48,197 bases of DNA from Reclinomonas americana ATCC 50394 (lineage: Eukaryota; Jakobida; Jakobea; Jakobida), in NCBI GenBank assembly GCA_048213135.1, contig PS015381.1:4229-52425 (forward strand), read 5' to 3'. The position numbers and the translations under genes were made by a program. The notes under the pieces were generated by a model. The model ran no database searches, was not told the DNA's origin, and saw only the letters and a program-made list of their open reading frames with translations. This document shows, in pieces, positions 21,226 through 33,400 of this stretch (position 1 is the stretch's first letter; each line of letters opens with the position of its first letter).

Positions 21226-21677
21226 GTCAAAGAATGGCGCCGTCTTGGCAATGGTACCCGATTGGCGCCGGAGTACCTCGCTGTACCTGCCGTCGCTTCA
21301 TTGTCTATGTGATCGTTAAATGCGCATGCTGCAAGCGGCCGGGGAAGTCCGCTGCGCTGCGCGCATACAACACATGTGCATGCATGATTCGCGATCGCGT
21401 CGGAAAAACTCGAACACTCAAACACTGCTCTTCTTTCACAGCATGCACAGTACACTCGCGCGTGTCCTCAGTTTTTTGCATCTCCCTCGCCCTCTCCTCT
21501 CACATTTCGCCCTCGACCTCCCACCATTTTTGGAAGCGTTAGCCCGGCGCGATCGACCCAAGAATGACCATGTCGGCCAAGCATTGCATTGAAGGTGCGG
21601 GCGAGATACGCGGCGGCTCTCTCGTTTTCCTTTCCTTCCCGCACTCAGAGAGCACACAACCCACACACACACACACA
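21226..21677. other. Spacer and presumed promoter of the carbonic anhydrase gene
   Basis: No coding sequence recognised. Ends in a CA run (21660-21676) directly before the start codon. Confidence 0.45.
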
Positions 21678-22711
21678 ATGATCCGTCCAATCGTTTTGAC
21701 TCTCGCCGCCCTGCTGGTGGTCATTCAGCTCGCCAGTTTTGCGCAAGCACAAGGCGGCTGTTCCGTACATGCATTGTAGCGTAATCCACGCGTACCCTCG
21801 GGCTCACCCGACTCTCCCTCTCCTTCTCCCTCCCTCTCTCTCCCTCTCTCTCCCTCTCTCTCCCTCCATCAGCCTGCGCGGCCAACGCTGGTGTCTGCAA
21901 CCCGAACGGCTACTGCGACAGCAACAAGAAGTGCCAGTGCCACGACGGCTGCATCAACGTCGGCGGCAACAAGAACGTCTGCGAGAAGTGGTCTGGTCCC
22001 TTCTGCCAGTGCCACCGCGCCGGCACCTGCAACAACCACGGCAGCTGCATTGCGGAGAACGGCTCGTGCCTGTGCGATCCGGGTTGGGCGGGCCTGAACT
22101 GCGAGGCGAATTCGCCCGTGTCGGCCGCCGACGCGATCACCTGGCTCAAGGCCGGCAATGCACGCTTTGTTAGCGACTCGTCGCTGCACCCGAATAACGA
22201 CTTCGTGCGCCGAGTGCAGGTGGCCACTGGCCAGCACCCCTACGCGGCCATTCTGTCGTGCGTCGACTCGCGCGCGGCGCCTGAGCTGCTGTTCGATGCC
22301 GGCCTCGGAGATTTGTTTGTCGAGCGTGCCGCCGGCAACGTGTTCGACGAGCTGTACCTGGCGGCGTCGCTGGAGTACGCCATTATCAAGCTGAACGTGA
22401 AGCTGATTGTGGTGCTCGGCCACACCAAGTGCGGTGCCGTCAGCGAGGCGCTGGAGGCGGTCGAGACAAACACGGTCAACATGCTGCCTGGCCACTTGCC
22501 GCTGCTGGTGGAGGCCATTCGCCCGGCTGTGGAGCAGGCCGAGCACGACCATGCCGACCATGCCACTGTCGACGACGTCGTCTACGAGAACGTGCGCTAC
22601 CAGTTGAGCCTGGTCAAGGCCAACGCGGTGTACCAGCAGAACCAGGGCAACAACCTGCAGGCGGTGGGCGCCGTGTACTCGCTGGAGACTGGTGTGGTCA
22701 CCTGGCTGTAA
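21678..22711 (+). CDS. Secreted beta-carbonic anhydrase with N-terminal EGF-like modules
   Basis: Interconverts CO2 and bicarbonate using zinc. Exon 1 is 21678-21759 and exon 2 is 21873-22711 (306 residues; GTTCCG donor). Residues 1-26 form a clear signal peptide (MIRPIVLTLAALLVVIQLAS then AQA-Q), so the enzyme should be secreted or lumenal. Residues about 29-105 are Cys-rich with EGF-like spacing: CNPNGYCDSNKKCQCHDG, then CNNHGSCIAENGSCLCDPGW and AGLNCE. From about residue 110 a complete beta-class domain follows, with the CVDSR motif (Cys zinc ligand and the Asp-Arg dyad) in SCVDSRAAPELLFDAG, the RAAGN loop, and the H-x-x-C ligands in GHTKCGAVSEAL. Length and motifs look intact. It lies tail-to-tail with CDT1, 191 bp apart. 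Fusion of EGF modules to a beta-class enzyme is unusual. Confidence 0.93.
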
Positions 22712-22902
22712 AAAACGCCACCGCCACCTCCTCGACTGGCGATGGAAAAACGCCCGCGCTTCTTTCTAATATGCAAAGGAAAAATGAAGTGCGGTGCGTG
22801 GTGAATGTCAAAAGCGATGCGAAGTAGTGTGCGTGTTGTACAAACATACAAGGCTTTGTGCATGTGACGCCACATCACCCTCCTTCCACACATCCCTCAC
22901 AT

Positions 22903-25837
22903 TCACTCAATGTGATCCTTCCACCTGGTGACCAGCTCCTTCACCGCACGAATGTCGTGTTCGGGTCCACGGCCAAACGTGAAGAACTGCTTGCTGGGCC
23001 CGCTCGTGCGCACCGAAATCCACCGCGGAGCCGCTTTCGCCAGCAGTGTCAGCGCCCGACGCGCCGTGTCGCGATTGAGGTTCTTGCGAGGACACGAGGC
23101 CTCAAGAGCCACGGCAAGTGATTCCACCTCGAAAGTGTTCTTCTGCGAGCTGCGACAGTGTCTGGGGAGGGAGGAGAACGACAGTGAGGTGCACTGGCGG
23201 AAGGAGGAGGAAGGGAAGAAGGTGGGGGATTCTCGACGCACGCGACAATCATGTCAATGACTTCGATGAGCCGAGCGCGCACTGGTTCGTCCGGATCCTG
23301 CGAGGCCTGCGCCGCGGCATTCTGCTCCTTGGTCTGCTGCTTCTGCAACAATTTTTGCTGGAAGCTGGCCGACAGGAAGCGAAGCGGTAAGGCCGCCGAA
23401 ATGTCGTCGCCCTGTATCACTTCATGTCAGTCACCTTGGAGTCAAGGAAAGCAACATGAGGAGAGGCAAGGGGCGCAACTATTGATTCACTTGGTGCTGG
23501 AGGAGGAGGAGGAGGAGGAGGAGGCGGTGGCGGTGAAAGAGGCGACTGCGCACGCAACGATTGCTCTGTGAGTTGCATGACCTCGCCAACACAAATAACT
23601 GCAAAAACGCACTGCTGTTGCCGAAGTCGTCGTCGTTCCCAGTTGACTCTGACTGGGTGGTGTCCTTTGTGTCGCAGTAGTGGTGGTGGTGGTGCTTGAG
23701 GCACTAATGGCGGTGGCCGGCGTGCCAGACAGCAGTCGACTGACGGCACTGGCCACTTGCTGCGCGCATGCGACAGCCCCAGGTGAGAGACAGCAATCCA
23801 CCGTTCGTCACACACATGCCGCACTCACCACCGCCCTCTCCGACGTGGCCTTTTTGCTGCGCAGAATCTTCTCCATTGTCTGCCTCGTGAGAGGCTGTGG
23901 TGGTCCTTGCACGGGGAGCGGATGCAACGGAATGTCGGGCACACTCTCCAGCGAGAAGCCCGGACACCACGCGCGCAGCTCCGGTGAGACGGTGGCAAAC
24001 CGCCGATGAAAATTATCACGAGTGTCCTCGTCCAGTGTTTCCAGAAAACGCTGCAGCAGCAAGAGACGCACAGTGAGCAGCATCGCACGTGTGCAGGTCG
24101 GTCCCCCGCTTCGCCTCACCTCGTGCTCCTCATTGACACGCATCACGAGTCGGCCGAGAAAGTCGCGTTTCCACGCAAGGATCTGCGTGTTGGTGAACAC
24201 GGTCACTGCGAGAGAACGTGTCGTCAGCGAGTGCATGCAGTGCAGGCGGAAGGCAGAATGCAAAGGTACCATTGACAGTCTTTGGCGGAGTTCGTGGTGG
24301 TGATATCGGCGGCAGTGCGTCGAGAGCGGCCGCCAGTTCCGAGCCGTACGCTTCGCGCTCCTCGGCCGACATACCCTCCCGTCGGTGGCGCACAGACTCC
24401 TCATCGCGCGCCACCAGACGAATGGCAATGTCGAATTCTTTGGTGCCAGGTCGCTTGTGCGGCATCAGCTCCATGCACTCGGGGTACACGGTCTTCATTC
24501 GCGCCAAGTGGTCCAGCGAGAACGCACTGCATTTCGACGATCGATGATAGTGAGACACTCGGCCAACAGGAAAGATCACGCACTTTTCCCCACGCACCGA
24601 TTGTCTGTCAACACCTCCACCGCCCGCTTGACGCTACTGAACAGCAACAGCTCGCGGCGGCCCACATGCACCATCAGCAGCGCTCCGAATTGTTGATACA
24701 GCGTGATGAATCGGTGCGGCAGCAGTCGCTGCATTCGCGCGCCCAGCTCATCAATGGCCGTCGCCACCGCGGACACCTCTGCGCGCCCGCCCGTAAACGG
24801 TGGTGGTAGCGGTCGCGGCGGGTGCAGCGACAGCGACGACGACGACGGCGGCGGGAGTGCTGGCATGGGCGGAAAGAGATGGCTGCTCGGTGGTGCGACG
24901 GCCTCGCTGGCGTCCTCCGTGAACGGGAGCACGCGACGTGCCGCATGCGGTGGTCGTGTGTACGTGAGACCCGTCAGCGCTGCCGTTCGTGCATTGGCCG
25001 TGCTGCTCATGCTCGAAGCACGACGCGATCCCCGATGCCGTGCAGCGTCCACCTCTGCCTCGCTTGCACGCGCAGGCGGTGCCGATGGCGGTGGCAATGG
25101 TTGCAACATTGGCGGCAGTGGAGGCAGTGGTGGCAAGGGAGGAAGCACCGCCGCAGCAGCAGCAGCAACAGGCTTCGCCGGCGACTGCATCATTGTCACC
25201 TCCACACTCGTCGCATGATCGTCCTCGTCATAGAACTGATCGCGATCGCGCACTCCCACATCGGCCGCTGCCACATACCCACTGGCATCGTCCTCCACAC
25301 GAGGCACCTCCTCCTCGGCAAACACTCCCGTTGCTTCCTCTGCTGCCACTGCACCCTTCTCACCGTCGTCGCCGTCGTCGCCATCGTCGTCATCTCTTTC
25401 AAAGCGATCCACATCCTCGAATCGCTCATCGCCTGCATCCTCCTCTTGCTGCTCATCACTACGCACGATGCGCTGCGTCAGAAAGCGATCCAGGGTCGAT
25501 GCTCGCGATCGCGATCGCTTCCGCGGAGGCGATGATCCTGCGACGCACTCGCACGTCAGCAACAATCGCTCTCATCGCCAGTCCCCCCACGCTCCACGCA
25601 CCCTTACGAGTCCCTGCCTCCTCCTCCTCCTCCTGCTGCTGCTGTTGCTGCTGCGACAGAAGAAGCGCGTTCTTCTCGCCGACACCAGCTTGCGCCTAAA
25701 AAGCATGGCACGCGTTTGTTCGAATCAGTCACCATGCGCACACATACTCCACGTCTCTCGCCCTCCCACAAGCAAGCACTCACCTGCGATCGCTTGCGCT
25801 GCGGCAACAAGGCCGTCAGTCGCCCGCGCGCTGACAT
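22903..25837 (-). CDS. CDT1: DNA replication licensing factor CDT1
   Basis: CDT1 loads the MCM2-7 helicase onto origins with ORC and CDC6. Ten exons (minus strand): 25784-25837, 25602-25695, 24598-25537, 24270-24526, 24120-24205, 23829-24050, 23654-23759, 23480-23598, 23242-23411, 22903-23161; all phases close, giving 768 residues. After a disordered region (Gln/Glu run near 30-45, acidic tract, Pro and Ala runs), the CDT1/geminin-binding winged-helix domain is at about 310-480: LPHRFITLYQQFGALLMVHV, ELLLFSSVKRAVEVL, then LDHLARMKTVYPECMELMPH. A proline-rich linker (12-13 Pro near 600) leads to the C-terminal MCM-binding winged helix at about 640-768 (RRALTLLAKAAPRWISV). The N-terminus RGRLTALLPQRKR and later STLDRFLTQR resemble PCNA-interacting degrons but lack canonical residues. 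Starts 62 bp from the divergent L-galactose dehydrogenase gene. Confidence 0.88.
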
Positions 25838-25899
25838 TTTCAACAAAAGAAACTGGTCTCGATCCACCGCCCATTCCACTCAACGGAATTCGGGATTTT
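25838..25899. promoter_or_regulatory. 62-bp bidirectional promoter region (CDT1 / L-galactose dehydrogenase)
   Basis: Only 62 bases separate the two divergent start codons, so both 5' leaders and core promoters must share or overlap this interval. I see no TATA box. Confidence 0.65.
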
Positions 25900-27436
25900 A
25901 TGGCGCTCTCGGCGAATGCACTCTTCTCTGTGTGCGGCTTTGGTGGAGCTGTCCTCGGCTCCATGTATGGTCACCAGCATCAGCAGGAGCAAGCAGATGC
26001 ACTTGTCCGCACAGCTATTGATCGAGGTCTTCAGCTGTTGTCTCACATGCAATCGCACTTTTCTCCCTCTCTCTCTCTTTCTCTCTCTGCTCTGCTCTGC
26101 TCTGCTCTGTGCTTTCTTCTCCTCTTATCTCAACTCTCGTTCACTCTCTCTCTCTCTCTCTCTCTGCTCTGCTCTGCTCTGTGCTCTCTTCTCCTCTTCT
26201 CCTTCTCTCTCTCTCTCTCTCTCTTCTCCTTCACCCTTCCCCTCCCCCTCACCCCTTCCCTTCGTACAGGCGTGACGTACATTGACGTGGCACCCTACTA
26301 CGGGCAGGGCAAGAGCGAGACCGTGCTCGGACAGTGTTTGGCCGGCCTCCCGCGCGATTCATTCGTTGTCTCCACCAAGGTATGCCGTGCATCGCGCAGG
26401 AGCCTGCACCCTCACTCTGCTCACCACTGCTTCTGTCGGGTAGACAGGGCGATATGGTCCACCATCGTTGCGGATGCATTCTCTTGCGCGGACTCTGCCT
26501 GCGGTTGATGGTGTTGAACGATGATGCATTGTGCAGGGCGTCGGTGTTTGACTTCTCAGCGGAGCGCGTGCACTCGTCCATCGAGGAATCGCTGCAGCGA
26601 CTCGGCCTCACTCACGTGGATCTGTTCATTGCGCACGACGTGGAGTTCGCTGTGGATCTGGAGCAGGTGATTCGTGAGACGCTGCCGGCCATGTATGAAC
26701 TGAAGAGGGCCGGCAAGATCGGTCTGGTGGGTATCTCCGGGTTCCCCGTTGAGACACTGCGGTACGAGGCAACTCTCTTCGCGGTCGGCCCTCCCCGGCT
26801 CGCTGAGCTGTCCTTGTTGGTTTGCTGTCTGCAGGTACATCTGGCAGCACGCCCCCGTGGACGTGGTGTTGTCGTATTGCCACTTGAACATGGCGAATGA
26901 TCGTCTGCAGAGCTGGTTGGACGACCTCGGTCCGCTGCCGGCCGACGACGAGCCGCTGCCACTGATTCCTTCCGTGGCCAATCCGCGCGTGCAGTTTGTC
27001 AACGCCTCCACCCTGCACATGAATCTGCTGGTCAATGGGCCGGCTGCCATTCCGCCACCGGCATGGCATCCGGCGCCCGAGACGCTCAGAGTTGCGCAGT
27101 TGTGACGGTTGGCTGCTGCTGTTGCCATGTTGCTTACCCAATACACGCAAACAGCGTGCGTGTCAAGAGGCCGCCGCCTACTGTGACTCGTGTGGAGTCT
27201 CACTCGCTCGGATCGCCGCTCGTTTTGCCATGGAGCGAGCGTACCGGTCGGGTGGACGCGTTGTTAGCACGCTCGTCGGTATTGCATCGGATGCGGAACT
27301 GGAAGATGCTCTGGCGGCCAGTCGTGTCGCCACCGATCCACTGACCGAGGTCGAAGCAGAGGCGCAGAAGCGTGTGATTGAGATTCTGTCCGCGGCGCAC
27401 AACTTGGAGTGGCCGAGTGGCGTGCAGCGAGATTAG
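25900..27436 (+). CDS. L-galactose dehydrogenase (aldo-keto reductase family)
   Basis: In plants and some protists this NAD-dependent enzyme oxidises L-galactose to L-galactono-1,4-lactone, the penultimate step of ascorbate synthesis. Exons: 25900-26026, 26270-26379, 26444-26466 (23 nt), 26537-26761, 26835-27090, 27170-27436; phases close to 335 residues. Sequence follows plant enzymes along its length: VCGFGGAVLGSMYG, TYIDVAPYYGQGKSETVLG (catalytic Asp and Tyr), STKTGRYGPPSASVFDFSAE, SIEESLQRLGLTHVDLFIAH, VDVVLSYCHLN, and the C-terminal NLEWPSGV. The GRY and FDFSAERV blocks and the W-P-S-G ending are diagnostic of this subgroup within the aldo-keto reductases. The last acceptor is the less usual CAAGAG. 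There is an insertion of about 16 residues (DDLGPLPADDEPLPLIPSVA) relative to the plant protein as I remember it. Confidence 0.9.
26063..26225 (+). repeat. CT-rich simple and imperfect tandem repeat in intron 1
   Basis: Two related blocks (CT runs, then CTCTGCTCTGCTCTGCTCTG, then CTTCTCCTCTT), at about 26063-26128 and 26142-26225, in the first intron of the L-galactose dehydrogenase gene. Confidence 0.9.
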
Positions 27437-27862
27437 ACAGAGCGAGCGAGGCGGCAATGTATCACGCCGCCCTGTTCGCCCTTGCTTCACGCCACACCCC
27501 ATCGAGAGAATGAGAGAGTTATAGAGTGAGCTTCTATTCTGATCCCTCTCTTGTCTCCCGTTTCTTCTCTTCAGATCTCATCTCTTCCCTTCTATCTCGT
27601 CTTCTCTCCTTTTCACGTCCCTTCCCTTTTTCCTCCTTTGTAACGCTTGCACTTGCCTTCTTTTATCTCCATTCGTGTGCATTCGCCCATCTCGGGTGCA
27701 AGGTGAACTTGTGTTCGGATCTCTTGCTCAGCGTGCAGCGAGTTTTGCGCTCCGCTCCTGTTCTCCTCCCCTCTTCCCTTAGCCCTCCCCCTTGCCTTCC
27801 CCCCCTCGCCAGCACCACGTCTCCTATCTATATTTTCTCTTTCTCGTTTCCTCCCACTCGCA
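27437..27862. other. Tail-to-tail spacer
   Basis: 426 bp between the 3' ends of the L-galactose dehydrogenase and gp210 genes. CT-rich; no coding sequence seen. Confidence 0.6.
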
Positions 27863-30354
27863 TCACCGGCGAATGATTCTTGGCGTCGTCATGGCCGAGG
27901 CCGCCGAGGTCGGAATCGCACCCAGACCGCCGCGCCCACCGCTGCCGAGTTGCCTCTCCAGTGTCTCCTTGCGTGCCGGCGTCTGTGGCGAGAACAGCGC
28001 GCCAGGGTCGCGCGAGGCTGTTTGCGCAAAGAGGTACGTGTCGTGCGGCGACGGTGCTCCCTGCGAGCCGGCAACCGGTGTGCGAGGAGTGCCGCCGGTC
28101 GCACGGTGTCGGAGCTGTGGCGGCGTCGTGGCAAAGTTGTACGGCGTGCTCACTTGCGGCATCTCCAGAGTGGAGCGCGCCGGTGACGCGCCACCTGGTG
28201 CAGGCACAGGCACCACTGGCACACCGGGGCCGGGGCGAACGACTCTGTTTTCCAGCGTCGACATGTTGTGAGTGCCCACTATGTGCAAATGAACAACATC
28301 GGGAAAGACAGAAACGCACCGAGGTCCCCGCAGTCGCAGGTACGTAATGTAGATAATGTAGAGCAGCACGAGTACAAGGACCACCTGCCACCAGCTGATG
28401 CCTGCGAGTGTGTCACAAACACACAGTGTGAGTCGATAGAGAGTTGGCTGCGGAGAAGCTCGTCAACAAACCGGCCCAGGATGTCGCCGACGTTCCGTTG
28501 CTCTCCATCCGCACATGCACCGTCACCGGCACCTGCTGGTGGGTCACCGCGTGCTCCAGAATCACCGTCGCATCAAAGCTGCTGGCGTCACGCTCCTTGC
28601 TCATACTCCAGATCCCCTGCGAGCTTCGGTACGCGATGCGAACCGCACCTCCGGTTTCCGACGTCGACTCGTAGTCGACCTGCAACAGAGAGGCGTGCTC
28701 CGACTCCACATGCCACCGCAGCGGCGGCTGGCGCATCGAATACACGGGGAGACGCACGGCTGGTTGAGTGGTGGTCAGTGTTGCCTGTGCGAGGAAGATA
28801 AAGAAAATGTAAGTTAGTGACGGGACGCAAGCGTGTAACACCAGTGAGCAGAGCACTCACCGAGTCGGTCTGCACGGTGAAGCGCGGATAGAACGGAACC
28901 GCGACCGTGTCGTGAACACGACGAGTGCTCACTGGATCAGAGTATGTCACTTCCACTGAGAATTGTGCCGGCGGCAGGTGCGACAAGAGCACTGCCGACT
29001 CCTTGATGCGGATCGGGCATGCCAGATCGCCGGCCACGTTGCTCGTCTTCTCCAGCCATCGCTCGCTCTCCTTGTCGGCCGGCGAGCACACCAAGTGACC
29101 ATTCGTGTGGAACAGCGAAGCTTCCTGCATAGTACACGCACACACTGCGTCAGCTAGTCGAGCTCGACTCAACCCTCGTGCAGAAGAAGTCGCCGCACCT
29201 GTTTCTCCACGGCGGAGGTCACGGTGGAGGCCAGTGGTGCCGAGGCAGTAGAGGTCTGCACAATAACAAAAAAATGAGCGAAAAAAAGGCGAGAGCAAGT
29301 CAAGTATGCGTGCTGCAAGACCTCGCCGATTGGTGGCTGGGCGGTGGCGTAGCCGTAATGAATGGCCCCGTTCCTGTCCAGCGGACGCACATGGATGCTG
29401 CCGCGACAATGCAAACAAATAAGATGCACTGTCACCAATACAAAGGAGGCGAGGGCGACGCACAGAGAGACAACACCAGGCACGTCGGTCACAAACGGAG
29501 GCGGGAAGCTCATCACAGCGTCGGCACGAACGACAAAAATCTGTGGAAAACAACGATGACGGGACAGTTAGTTTGATGTTGGTGTCGGTGAGATGTACAA
29601 TGAGTGCCACTCGCCGTTGTCTTGGCGGTGACGGAACCCACTGCACGGACGACCGCCTCGCCTTCCTGCTCTGCCGTCGCAACGCCGCTGACAGGATCCA
29701 CCCTAGCGAATACAAAGCCGTGAGTGGCATGTGAGTGGCAGGAAAATGCACATGATATCAAGAGAATATGAGCGCAACTTGACCACGTGGGGACGGTCGC
29801 TAAACCAGGTGACCGGTCCGGTTGAGTCTGCAAAAAGGGAGGCGTGAGCACCAACGGTCTCTCTTTCTGGCCCTCTATCTCTGGCAGTCACATTCACAGA
29901 GAAGAAAAGAATACACACACTCATTCACTCCCGCCTCTCTCTTTTTTTTGCCATCTCTCTCTCCATCTCTCTCCTCCCTCTCTCTTTCTCTCTTTTTTTC
30001 TCTTCCTCTCTCTGTCTCTAGCTCTTCTTTTCGCTTCCTCTCTCTATCCCCCCTTACCCCCTTCCCCCTCCCCCTTTGCCCCCTTTCCGCCGCAACTGGC
30101 CAGCATCCGCAGCTGAACAGAATCGCCAACCAGCACCGACGCACTGTGCGGCGCCACACCATCAACGACTCGAACCATCACAAAATCACGAGCCTCGGGG
30201 TACTGCCGTGAGGCCACCGAGAGCATCATGATGCCTTTCTCGTGAGCGCGCAGCGTGATACGGTGGCCGACTGGCGTCACCTGCACCACGTCTCGGCGAT
30301 TGTACTGCGCACAATAGAAGGTCAAGAGCCGCAAAGGCATTTTTTTGCATGCGT

Positions 30355-30419
<65 letters not shown>

Positions 30420-33400
30420 ACCACACACACACGACNNNNNNNNNNNNNNNNNNNNNNNNNNNNNNNNNNNNNNNNNNNNNNNNNNNNNNNNNNNNNNNNN
30501 NNNNNNNNNNNNNNNNNNNNNNCACACCTCCACATCAACGACGCACTCGTCACACGATGAGAACGGCAGCGCGTGTTCCGACAAGAACGTCGGTTCCACA
30601 TCGAGGGTGCTGCCGAGCGGCATGTCCAAGAACGGTCGAACGAAAGCACCGTGCATGTTCCACACATTGATTTTCACGGTCTCGTCCAAGTGGGTCTGGG
30701 CGTCCGTCACCAGCACGCCAGAAGTACCGAGCGCCTGCCAGTGAACGCAAAAAAAGTGAGTCGGATGGTGCCAGCAGCAAAAGCTGCTGTGAATGCAATG
30801 CGCACCTTGGTCTGAATCACACCCTCGGGCGACAGAACCACTACTGAACTCTTGCAGTCGGCACTCGACAGTTCGTACAGCACTGACGCTTGCTGCTTGC
30901 AGAAATCTACGTGAGGCACAATGCGCACAATTAAAAACAACTGCATGTTTTTGACGCACCGAACTGGGCGACAGCGCGAATGTGACGTTGGGAGGCAACA
31001 CAATGTTGTACAGCGTTCCAAGTCCAATAGGAGGCACCACCGAAATCTGTGCGAACCAGTGAGACAAGCTCCGATGAAACCCAAGGACCACTAACAGCAT
31101 CCGCACCGTGGTGGTAGCCTCCAAGGAATAACCTGGATTTCCGCGGAGCGTCATGACTACCTTGATCGGCAGCTCGCCGGCATGCGTGCCAGTCACGAGG
31201 ACACTGCTGCCGTACAGCGACGGCGACAGTGGGAACTCTGCATCACGCCAATCAGTGAACTGTCACAGCTGGCCAAAGCATCGACGTTGCGCACCATCGG
31301 GCACACGCTGCACAACGTGGCCGAATGTACTCGAAAAGTGCCACTCAAACGTGGAGTAGGAGCCGTAGAAGGAGAGTGGAGTGGCCAGCAGCTCGCCGGC
31401 ACCGTACACAGAGGCCGGCGCCGACTGACCAATCACCAGCTGCGGCACGGAGACGATGCGAATACCGGTCTCCTTCAAGTCGATCACATGCACGGTGATC
31501 TTGTCGGCGGCAAGGACATTGACACCGGCAGTGGCCTCGTCGGCCGCTTGCTTTCCACCAGCGGCCGCGCGCTGCCGTGCGTTGACGTACAACGTGCTGG
31601 TGCCAACTTGAAGCGCTGCGATAACGCCGTGCTGGTCAACGTGTGCCACAGTCTCGTTGCTGAGTTTGAACGACATCTGCGAGAACGGTGCACGAATGTT
31701 CTCAGTCAACAGGAATACCGAGGCATTGGTGCCGTGCGACGCACCGTCAGGTCGTCGGTGTAGCTGCCGTCGACACCCACTTGGTACAGCCCTCCGGGAA
31801 TGAGAACCAACTTGCGCGGATGCACCAGCAACTTGGCGTACACGCGGACCTGTGTGAAGAGAAGGACGAATAGTGTCGGCGAGGTGTTTCATGCAGGGTC
31901 CCTACTCCGCATCGGTACACCTCCAGCAACGCACCTTGATTTCTTCGGTGCACAATCGCGGCTGTTGGATCGCCTGGTTTCGCGCAATGCAGAAGCGAAG
32001 CGACGTGCGACCGTCACGCAAACCAAGCAGCCTGTGTGGCACAACAGACGAGAGTGAGCGTGCGAGAGTGTAACATGCGCGTGACAACAGAATGTCACCT
32101 GAAGCCGTTGGGTGCAGATGGATCGGCGCTGACGGAGAGAACCGACGGGTCCACCACCGACGCTGTCAAATTCATCAGCAGCAGCCTGCACACACGAACA
32201 CACATACGTGACACACGTGAGCAAAACGGATGTGAGACGACACTCGCATGGGCCCACAACACAACTGGTCGTCGCGGAACGGCAGCTTGTGGCTGCCAAA
32301 CACGGTCACAGTGGAGCGTGATGCAATGCCGGCCACCACCTTGCGCGGAACGTCGGCCTATTATGATTGTGACCACAACGTCAGCATCGTCGATATTGCG
32401 AAGCAATATTCAAAGAAGTGCAGCGCAACGGAGATGGTGGTGGCGAGTGACACGTGATACTCGCCCTGCAGCGCCGGCACAAACGACACACCAGTGTCGT
32501 CGAAGAGCACGGTGGAAGTGCCGATGGAGAGCGGATGCAGCTGCGTGCGCACGGTGAGCACTCGACTCTAATGAGTGCGCGTGCGCAAATGCATTGCCAC
32601 TCTCACCACCACGACATCTGCACTCTGGCGCTCCACGCGCACGTGGGATTCACCGCTGGACTGAGTGACATTGTAGTTGCGCAGGCCAGAGCCGCGGGCG
32701 ATGCGCACAAACAGCGAGGAGTTTGGATGCGCATAGATCTCCGCCTGCGTACACACGTCGTCAATCGACGAGAGACGAATCGGCAAGCAAACACACACTG
32801 TCGCTCACCTGCAGCGGCTCCACGTGCATCGGATGCCACACACGAACATCCAATGTGGCCGACACGCGCTCATAAGCATCCGGAGGCTCCGCCGTGCGCT
32901 TCCTGTTACCGCGGCAATGTGAGTCGGTTGTTAAGCACGCGAGCGACGAGTGCAACGCACCAGCGACGGAGAGCATCGAGATCATATGACGTGACTGCGG
33001 AATTGATGGTGAACGCCCCTTCCGAGTCGCCCGTGTACAGCAGACGGGCACTGGAACCGGCACCGGCAGTGTCCAGCTCCGCGTATTGCTGAAACAAAAC
33101 AAAAAGCAGCGTGCAGTCAGGTCGCAGCAGGTGATCGATGAGATAGCGGTGGGGCGCAACTGTCGAGTCCAGGTCCGTGTCAATGTACAAGGTGGATGCG
33201 TTGACGAATTCGTGGCCGGAGCGGTCGCGCAACACCGAGTGCGTCAGGAAGCGCGAATTGGTGTACACGTTGCACGCGTCGGCACATGTCACTGCGGGTG
33301 AGCGGTGAGCGCGTGCCACAGAGCCACTCATCTCGCCAGTATCGCAGGTCACATACCTGCACCCGTGCTGGCCACCAGGCGGAGGCGCATGCTTACGGGG

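Noticed and set aside
23412-23434. A 23-nt intron in CDT1 (GTGACTG...ATACAG)
   Set aside because: A 68-nt intron starting at the GTTGCG donor at 23479 keeps the same phase and matches the usual intron length, so the ultrashort intron is unnecessary.
25468-26508. Long plus-strand frame starting upstream of L-galactose dehydrogenase
   Set aside because: It runs through CDT1 exons on the opposite strand and then an intron; the homologous protein starts at 25900.
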